This document shows positions 58,807-64,000 of a stretch of DNA of 64,000 bases, piece after piece. Location of the stretch: contig SUXQ01000006.1 in NCBI GenBank assembly GCA_015060905.1, forward strand, positions 78,825-142,824, written 5' to 3'. The notes beneath the pieces are model-generated. The model did not search any database. It saw only the letters and a list, made by a program, of their open reading frames with translations, and was not told the DNA's origin. The stretch comes from Bacteroidales bacterium. Its GTDB lineage: Bacteria > Bacteroidota > Bacteroidia > Bacteroidales > Bacteroidaceae. Both the position numbers and the translations under genes were made by a program. The first letter of the stretch is position 1. Every line of letters starts with the position of its first letter.

Positions 58807-59616
58807 TTATTCGTTTACCTCTTTAAGGGATTCGTGGTAGTATTTTTCGGCCTCTTCGAGGTATTTGCTTTCGGGAAATTCGTTTTTGAATGCGTAATAT
58901 TCATCTACTGTGTCGCGGTAGCGGTCCACTTTTTTCTCTTCGACGCTTTTTAGTGCCATCTTGTACTTTGCACGCAAGATGAGGATGGATAGGTCCTCGC
59001 GCAATTTCGTGTATGGATACTCTTTGAGTGCGTTCTGTGCCGTTATAATACATGCTTGATAGTTGTTTCGCATAAGGTCGAAACTTCCAAGATCGTAGTA
59101 TAATTTTGCCGAAAGATAGTCTTTTTCTACAAGAATGTCGTGCATGGCGAAGAGCATGTCTTGTGCCTCCTGACGGAATTTTGTTGCCGGATAATATTCC
59201 AGAAACAGTTGAAGTTCTTGTATTGCCGAGTATGTGCTCGATTGGTCGAGCTCGGGCACCGGAATATTTTTGTATAGCGATTTTCCACAATGGAAACGGG
59301 CAAGCTCGTTGTACATTCCTCGCTGATAAGATGTGTAATATGTCTTGAAATATTGCGAAGCTGTCTCGTAGTCGCCCGACTCGTAATAGCACATTGCAAG
59401 CATGTAAAGAGACTCTTCGGCATTTCTGTTGCCTTTGAGCATGGATACAATATCCTCGAGCAGAGGTGCGGCTTTGCCATACTCTCTGCCGATAAAGTAG
59501 GCCTTTGCTGCTTCGTATTTACATTCAATATCGCTCGTTTTTAACAGATTGTTGTATTTCGAGCAAGAGGTAAACAACAATAGCCCCAATAAAAGTGTAT
59601 AAAAACTCTTTTTCAT
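58807..59616 (-). CDS. bamD: Outer-membrane assembly lipoprotein BamD
   Basis: Periplasm-facing lipoprotein of 269 aa from ATG 59616 (MKKSFYTLLLGLLLF), lipobox FTSC. TPR-like helical pairs throughout: YEAAKAYFIGREYGKAAPLL, EESLYMLAMCYYESGDYETA, SAIQELQLFLEYYPATKF, and FPESKYLEEAEKYYHESLKE. BamD is the essential lipoprotein partner of BamA in outer-membrane protein insertion. First gene of the bamD-rpoZ-(DUF4293) unit with its own promoter. Confidence 0.93.
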   Translation of the reverse strand: MKKSFYTLLLGLLLFTSCSKYNNLLKTSDIECKYEAAKAYFIGREYGKAAPLLEDIVSMLKGNRNAEESLYMLAMCYYESGDYETASQYFKTYYTSYQRGMYNELARFHCGKSLYKNIPVPELDQSSTYSAIQELQLFLEYYPATKFRQEAQDMLFAMHDILVEKDYLSAKLYYDLGSFDLMRNNYQACIITAQNALKEYPYTKLREDLSILILRAKYKMALKSVEEKKVDRYRDTVDEYYAFKNEFPESKYLEEAEKYYHESLKEVNE

Positions 59617-59634
59617 ATTTGCAAAATTCGGTTG

Positions 59635-59665
59635 CAAAGATAGCTGTTTTACACCGAAAAAGCAA
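59635..59665 (-). promoter_or_regulatory. Promoter of bamD-rpoZ
   Basis: On the minus strand TTG (59665-59663), a 20-bp spacer and TATCTTTG (59642-59635) match the consensus; the leader is about 14 nt. Confidence 0.6.
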
Positions 59666-59738
59666 TTAATGTTGGTTATTTAATTGTTATTAATTCAAAA
59701 TAAAAAGGAAAGAAAATAAAGATTAGGAAAATAGAGGC

Positions 59739-59746
59739 TACTTTTG
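59739..59746 (+). promoter_or_regulatory. -7 box of uvrB
   Basis: TACTTTTG fits TAnnTTTG, 52 bp before the uvrB ATG. No clear -33 TTG and no LexA-type site noticed. Confidence 0.4.
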
Positions 59747-59798
59747 TATGCGGGGAGAAAAGAAAAAACTATATTCGCAGATTATTTGAGAATAGAAT

Positions 59799-61814
59799 AT
59801 GAAGTTTCAGCTAATATCGGATTATCGTCCCACAGGCGACCAGCCTGAAGCTATTGCGCAGTTGGTCGAGGGGGTAAGGTCGGGTGTCCCGGCCCAGACT
59901 CTGTTGGGCGTGACAGGCTCGGGAAAGACTTTTACTATTGCTAATGTGATAAAGGAAATAAACAGGCCCACGCTTATTCTTAGTCACAATAAGACGTTGG
60001 CGGCGCAGTTGTATAACGAGTTTAAAAGTTTTTTCCCGAACAATGCGGTGGAGTATTATGTCTCTTACTACGACTATTATCAGCCCGAGGCGTACATCCC
60101 TTCGACCGATACGTATATAGAAAAAGACCTTGCCATAAATGACGAGATTGACAAACTGCGACTCTCGGCAACGTCGGCGTTACTCTCCGGGCGTAAAGAT
60201 GTTGTTGTAATCTCCTCTGTTTCGTGCATTTATGGAATGGGGAATCCTTCGGACTTCTACAAAAATGTGTTAGAGATAAAGGTGGGGATGAAACTCGACC
60301 GCAATGTTTTTCTGCGTAGGTTGGTGAGCAGTCTTTATGTGCGCAACGACCTTGAACTTAGTCGAGGAATGTTCCGTGTGAAGGGTGATACGGTGGATGT
60401 AAGCCTTGCTTACAGCGACCATGTTCTGCGAGTGACTTTCTGGGACGATGATATTGAGAGCATCGAAGAGATTGATGCTGACACAGGGCGACGTATTATT
60501 GATTTTGACGAATATAAAATATATCCCGCGAATCTCTTTATGACCACAAAAGAGAGCACTCTCAATGCTATACGGCAGATAGAGGATGACCTTACCGAGC
60601 GTGTCGAGTATTTTAAAGAGATTGGCAAGCCTTACGAGGCAAAAAGATTGTACGAGCGTGTAACGTATGACATGGAAATGTTGCGCGAGCTTGGGCACTG
60701 TTCGGGCATTGAGAACTATTCGCGTTATTTTGACGGGCGCGAGCCGGGTACACGTCCATACTGTCTGCTTGACTTTTTCCCCGAAGAGTTCCTTATGGTG
60801 ATAGATGAGAGTCACGTAAGCGTGCCGCAGATTCATGCAATGTACGGTGGCGACCGTGCCCGCAAGATGAATCTTGTGGAGTTTGGGTTCCGTCTGCCGG
60901 CTGCTCTTGACAATCGTCCGCTGAAATTTGAGGAGTTTCAATCGATGACGCATCAGGTAATATATGTTAGTGCAACGCCCGACGACTACGAGCTTAGCGA
61001 GAGTGGGGGAGTAATAGTGGAGCAGCTTATACGCCCCACAGGGTTGCTCGATCCAATAATAGAGGTGCGCCCGTCAATGAATCAGGTGGACGACCTTATG
61101 GAAGAGATTGAGGTGCGCACGCGTCGCGAAGAGCGTGTGCTTGTGACGACGCTCACCAAACGCATGGCCGAGGAATTGACCGAATATCTGCAAAAAAACG
61201 GTGTGCGTTGTAATTATATTCACAGTGACATTGACACACTCGAGCGTGTGCAGATAATGACCGACCTGCGCGAGGGACTGTATGATGTTCTTATAGGTGT
61301 GAATCTGTTGCGCGAGGGGCTCGACCTTCCCGAAGTCTCGTTAGTGGCTATTCTCGACGCTGACAAAGAGGGCTTCTTGCGCAGCCACCGTTCGCTGACA
61401 CAGACAGCCGGACGAGCCGCGCGAAACGTAAACGGAAAGGTTATTTTTTACGCCGACCGTATAACCGACAGCATGAAAAAAACGATGGACGAGACGAACC
61501 GTCGCCGCGAGAAACAGTTGGCTTATAATAAAGCCAACGGAATAACTCCGCAGCAGATACGCAAGAGCATTGGTAATGCTCTTGCGTCGGAGAAACGCGA
61601 GCAGGGCAGGGCGGTTGCTTACAGCGAGGAAACAAGTCCGATGTTCGTGGCTGCCGACCCTATAGTGGAATATATGAGCCGCGAGCAGTTTGAAAAGAGC
61701 ATAGAGCGCACGCGCAGGCTGATGAAAGAGGCTGCCGACAAAATGGAGTATATCGAGGCTGCGCAGTATCGCGACGAAATGTTGAAACTGCAAGAGCTGC
61801 TTAAAAATAAGTAG
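59799..61814 (+). CDS. uvrB: Excinuclease ABC subunit B
   Basis: Nucleotide-excision-repair helicase-like subunit of 671 aa. Start MKFQLISDYRPTGDQPEAIA; Walker A GVTGSGKTF (37-45); the beta-hairpin region VEYYVSYYDYYQPEAYIP that locks damaged DNA; Walker B region LMVIDESHVSVPQIHAMYGG; helicase motif V/VI DVLIGVNLLREGLDLPEVSL and LTQTAGRAARNVNG; C-terminal UVR domain MKEAADKMEYIEAAQYRDEM for UvrC contact. Length is standard. Convergent with the RsmI-like gene across the palindromic element. Confidence 0.98.
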   Translation: MKFQLISDYRPTGDQPEAIAQLVEGVRSGVPAQTLLGVTGSGKTFTIANVIKEINRPTLILSHNKTLAAQLYNEFKSFFPNNAVEYYVSYYDYYQPEAYIPSTDTYIEKDLAINDEIDKLRLSATSALLSGRKDVVVISSVSCIYGMGNPSDFYKNVLEIKVGMKLDRNVFLRRLVSSLYVRNDLELSRGMFRVKGDTVDVSLAYSDHVLRVTFWDDDIESIEEIDADTGRRIIDFDEYKIYPANLFMTTKESTLNAIRQIEDDLTERVEYFKEIGKPYEAKRLYERVTYDMEMLRELGHCSGIENYSRYFDGREPGTRPYCLLDFFPEEFLMVIDESHVSVPQIHAMYGGDRARKMNLVEFGFRLPAALDNRPLKFEEFQSMTHQVIYVSATPDDYELSESGGVIVEQLIRPTGLLDPIIEVRPSMNQVDDLMEEIEVRTRREERVLVTTLTKRMAEELTEYLQKNGVRCNYIHSDIDTLERVQIMTDLREGLYDVLIGVNLLREGLDLPEVSLVAILDADKEGFLRSHRSLTQTAGRAARNVNGKVIFYADRITDSMKKTMDETNRRREKQLAYNKANGITPQQIRKSIGNALASEKREQGRAVAYSEETSPMFVAADPIVEYMSREQFEKSIERTRRLMKEAADKMEYIEAAQYRDEMLKLQELLKNK

Positions 61815-61863
61815 CGTTTGTCTGTTTAACGTTTGTCGAGAGGAGTAATTTAAAGTGTTTCTC

Positions 61864-62558
61864 TTTTATTATGGTGATTGAGGAAAAAGTTACCTTATTC
61901 GTTGCTAACTTTTGTATTCTACGGTAGTTTTTACCCTTAATCTTTGTTGCAAATTTATAGGTAGTTGTTTCTATCCTTACTTTTCGTCGCACGAAAAGTA
62001 ACAAAAGGGCACAGCGCAGACAAAATCAGTCACTCGCTCCTCGGCTCACGAATTTTCGCCGGGCGAAAATATCCTTCGTTCGTCGTTCGCTTGTCGGCAA
62101 CTTTCCCTTGATAGTCGCGGGATGCGCAAGTTTGGCCACGCTTACAGCGCGTCAGAAAACTTGCACCTCTTTTCCGCGCCTCTCTGCGGCCGGTGCCTGT
62201 GATTTTGACAACGCTGTATTTTTTTTTGAAGTAACCGTTTGCAAGCAATAAGTAATAAATTTATAGCATCGGTAACTTCTAAAAATTTCCGGCACCGTTA
62301 AAGAGCACAGCGAGAGCTCGGCTGTTTTTCGGAAATAGTGCGAAAGTTCGTGCAAGCGAGCGTAACGCAAGTTTACTTGCACGTTACAATGCGAGTGCAG
62401 CCGAAGTTCGCCAAAGGCAATGCTCTTTCCGTGTGCCGAGGCTTTTGCTTCTTTTGCCGGGCAAAAGAAGAGAATAGAAAAAGAAGCCTTGCAAATTGCA
62501 ACGACAATTAAGGATAAAATAGACTACAAATATAAAATCCTCAATCACCATAATAAAA
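61864..62558. mobile_element. 695-bp nested-palindrome element with 21-bp perfect terminal inverted repeats
   Basis: The ends 61864-61884 and 62538-62558 (core ATGGTGATTGAGGA) are perfect 21-bp inverted repeats. Inside, the similarity continues imperfectly (CCTTAAT...GTTGCAA near 61935 and its complement near 62500). Three matching hairpins are TTACTTTTCGT with a perfect partner (61977-62001), ATTTTCGCC (62052-62070) and CTTCTTTTGCC (62448-62470). More stems lie at 62307-62325 and 62362-62387. Short frames on both strands (60-90 codons) look like spurious translations. It fills nearly all of the 768-bp gap between convergent uvrB and the RsmI-like gene. No target duplication is obvious and no transposase is present. 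Confidence 0.7.
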
Positions 62559-62582
62559 TACGAATTTTATATCGAACTGAGG

Positions 62583-63287
62583 TTATTTATACAAAAGAAA
62601 TATACAAGGTATTTTTGAAAGATCGGGAACCTTGCCGCGCCAATCTTTTACGGTGCGTGTACGAACAAATTCATCCGGGCAAGTAAGGTTGGCGGCAATG
62701 CACAATTTCGTCTGTGGACGGCAGTTTTTTATAATATCCTCAATCATCTTGCCGTTGCGGTAAGGCGTTTCGATGAAAAGCTGCGTCTGCTCCTCGGCAT
62801 ACACACGCTGCTCGAGCTGCTTAATTTTGCGCGCACGTTCATCCGGCTTTATGGGCAGGTAGCCATGAAAAGCGAAACTCTGTCCGTTGAATCCCGAGGC
62901 CATCACCGAAAGAATAATACTCGACGGCCCCACGAGCGGCACAACCTTAAGCCCTTTCCTTTGTGCAATGGCAACAACGTCGGCTCCCGGGTCGGCAACG
63001 GCAGGACAACCGGCCTCGGAGATTACCCCCATAGGCTTCCCCTGTGTCAGCGGGGCAAGATAACCGGCAATGTCGTTGGGTGATGTATGTTTGTTAAGTT
63101 CAAAAAATGTCGAACCGTCAATGTCAAACTGCGGGTCGGCCTGACGCAAAAAACGACGCGCCGAGCGTATGTCCTCCACTATAAAATGACGAATCTCCTT
63201 GATAATCTCTATATTATATTGGGGTAACACTTTGGCGTGTGGTGTATCGCCCAAAGTTACGGGTAATAGATAAAGTGCAGTTTCCAT
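62583..63287 (-). CDS. RsmI-like SAM-dependent methyltransferase (tetrapyrrole methylase fold)
   Basis: Methyltransferase of 234 aa from ATG 63287 (METALYLLPVTLGD). Pattern of RsmI, which 2'-O-methylates C1402 of 16S rRNA: FIVEDIRSARRFLR, GVISEAGCPAVADPGADVVA and VVPLVGPSSIILSVMASGFN, with HGYLPIKPDERARKIKQLE after it. It is shorter than E. coli RsmI (286 aa), and the first glycine-rich motif (TPIGNLGD in RsmI) is reduced to VTLGDTPHAKV, so it may be a Bacteroidetes paralogue with a different target. A longer frame to 63311 is not preferred. Confidence 0.8.
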   Translation of the reverse strand: METALYLLPVTLGDTPHAKVLPQYNIEIIKEIRHFIVEDIRSARRFLRQADPQFDIDGSTFFELNKHTSPNDIAGYLAPLTQGKPMGVISEAGCPAVADPGADVVAIAQRKGLKVVPLVGPSSIILSVMASGFNGQSFAFHGYLPIKPDERARKIKQLEQRVYAEEQTQLFIETPYRNGKMIEDIIKNCRPQTKLCIAANLTCPDEFVRTRTVKDWRGKVPDLSKIPCIFLLYK

Positions 63288-63308
63288 TGTTCGTTTCTTT
63301 TGTGTATG

Positions 63309-63316
63309 CAAATATA
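63309..63316 (-). promoter_or_regulatory. -7 box of the RsmI-like gene
   Basis: TATATTTG on the minus strand, 21 bp before the ATG. No TTG at -33. Confidence 0.45.
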
Positions 63317-63396
63317 CTATTTTAGGAATAAAAATATTGAAAATATAAATACTTTATGTTTATACTGAAATATGCGTAATTATTTTTATGAGTTTA

Positions 63397-63585
63397 GAAG
63401 CTGTTTAAATTTCTTTCAAAAAAATATATTACATTGCTCGCAAGTTGTGCTTGCCTTTTTATGCTCTTTTTTGCCTGTTTTTCCCTTTTTCGCAGTTACA
63501 TAGCCCGCTATGCGCCTTTAAAAAATGAAAAAACATACTAAAAAAGACCTATAAAAATTTCATGGACATAAATTTAAACAACTTC
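63397..63585. mobile_element. MITE-like element, copy B
   Basis: 189-bp relative of the copy at 58256-58445, in the same orientation, with ends GAAGCTGTTTAAATTT and AAATTTAAACAACTTC (one base differs between the ends) and TTA on both sides (63394-63396, 63586-63588). The 65-bp core (63467-63531) differs from copy A only in the hairpin loop, TTCG there and CCCG here. Lies in the 491-bp gap 63288-63778 between the RsmI-like and VKOR-type genes. Confidence 0.82.
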
Positions 63586-63666
63586 TTATTTTATGTTGAT
63601 TTTTAGGATTTTAATTTAAATAGTGAATTTATAAAATATTTTATGGTTGTTTATTAAATAATAGTT

Positions 63667-63690
63667 ATATTCGCGGTAGGTTGCGAATAT
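63667..63690. promoter_or_regulatory. Inverted repeat upstream of the VKOR-type gene
   Basis: ATATTCGC (63667-63674) and GCGAATAT (63683-63690) are perfect inverted repeats 8 bp apart. The left arm overlaps a -7-like TATATTCG. It could be an operator or a leader hairpin, about 90 bp before the ATG. Confidence 0.35.
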
Positions 63691-63778
63691 TTACTGCACT
63701 ACACAATGACGTTTCATGTTGCACTTGTTGGGGCGTCTAATACGAGATTTATTTTTTGATTTTAAATAACAAATTTAA

Positions 63779-64000
63779 ATGAAACCCATATTCTTACGTT
63801 TCCTTGATGAACTGGAGGTTGAATACACTACGCAATATGCAACTTCTACGCACGACGAACATCCATATAAAAATACAATATATGGCCTTTCTTCTATGCT
63901 CGATAAGTATAATATTTCCAACGTCTCTTATACTCTTAACGATAAAGAGGAACTTCTGAAGTTACAAGCACCGTTTATAGCACAAGTAACCGAAGAAATT
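63779..64000 (+). CDS. N-terminus of a VKOR/thioredoxin-family membrane protein with C39-peptidase-like domain (cut by window end)
   Basis: The first 74 codons are present and open to the window edge. MKPIFLRFLDELEVEYTTQY, STHDEHPYKNTIYGLSSMLD and the following FIAQVTEEI fit the C39-peptidase-like N-terminal domain, lacking the catalytic Cys, that precedes vitamin-K-epoxide-reductase and thioredoxin domains in many Bacteroidales proteins. Such proteins drive disulfide formation in the periplasm. The defining domains are outside the window, so the call rests on the N-terminus only. Confidence 0.55.
   Translation, partial: MKPIFLRFLDELEVEYTTQYATSTHDEHPYKNTIYGLSSMLDKYNISNVSYTLNDKEELLKLQAPFIAQVTEEI

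Noticed and set aside
62030..62686. Small frames inside the palindromic element (62030-62248, 62152-62382, 62420-62686)
   Set aside because: They follow hairpin sequence, lack protein-like composition or start signals, and one runs into the RsmI-like gene.
1..64000. tRNA, rRNA and intact insertion sequences
   Set aside because: None recognised by eye in any gap; no transposase, integrase or recombinase frame was found.

Overview
The window is chromosomal DNA from a member of the order Bacteroidales, probably gut-associated; I cannot resolve the genus. The evidence is a set of lineage-typical genes and gene orders: glmM with a DUF4827 lipoprotein, bamD-rpoZ-DUF4293 next to uvrB, RprX/RprY, a BtuG-type surface lipoprotein, DUF3078, and rpsF-rpsR-rplI. 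Promoter -7 boxes of the Bacteroidetes form TAnnTTTG lie upstream of many genes, often with TTG or TTTG 19-21 bp further up, and most start codons lack a Shine-Dalgarno sequence. I saw no tRNA, rRNA, CRISPR array or intact insertion sequence.

Layout. 1-3264: end of a DUF3078 protein and a CPA2 cation/proton antiporter, convergent with a GadC-like amino-acid antiporter (3272-4732). 4911-10425: a cobalamin-uptake operon on the minus strand (riboswitch, TonB receptor, BtuG, BtuF-like lipoprotein, BtuC permease) with no ATPase gene. 10559-17058: glmM/DUF4827, an LPS-core-type kinase, a sugar isomerase-like lipoprotein and a PadR/PspC pair. 17148-37086: accessory region with a multidomain secreted phosphoesterase, an orphan phage-particle-like protein, GH78 and GH127 glycosidases, a three-gene block of secreted and outer-membrane proteins including an Asn-rich tandem-repeat protein, a YhiM homologue and an oxidoreductase. 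37189-54442: housekeeping and envelope genes (rarA, glycosyltransferase, glnS, TPR protein, ABC-F, M13 peptidase, metA, a macroglobulin-like/Sel1 fusion, rprXY). 54686-64000: rpsF-rpsR-rplI, a FISUMP-type lipoprotein, DUF4293-rpoZ-bamD, uvrB, an RsmI-like methylase and the start of a VKOR/thioredoxin-family gene.

How genes work together. The btu genes form one B12-import route switched by a cobalamin riboswitch. The GadC-like antiporter, YhiM homologue and CPA2 antiporter all fit pH homeostasis but are not adjacent. GH78 and GH127 act on rhamnose and arabinose side chains of plant polysaccharides, yet no SusC/SusD pair is present. RprX/RprY form a two-component system. BamD and the many lipoproteins belong to envelope biogenesis.

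Most notable non-coding structure: two copies of a 190-bp MITE-like element with TTA direct repeats, one inserted exactly at the rpoZ stop codon; a possible solo end of the same family at 12682; and a 695-bp nested-palindrome element with 21-bp perfect terminal inverted repeats between uvrB and the RsmI-like gene. Most notable coding oddities: the Asn-rich repeat gene whose signal sequence is related to that of its neighbour, and the lone phage-like structural gene.
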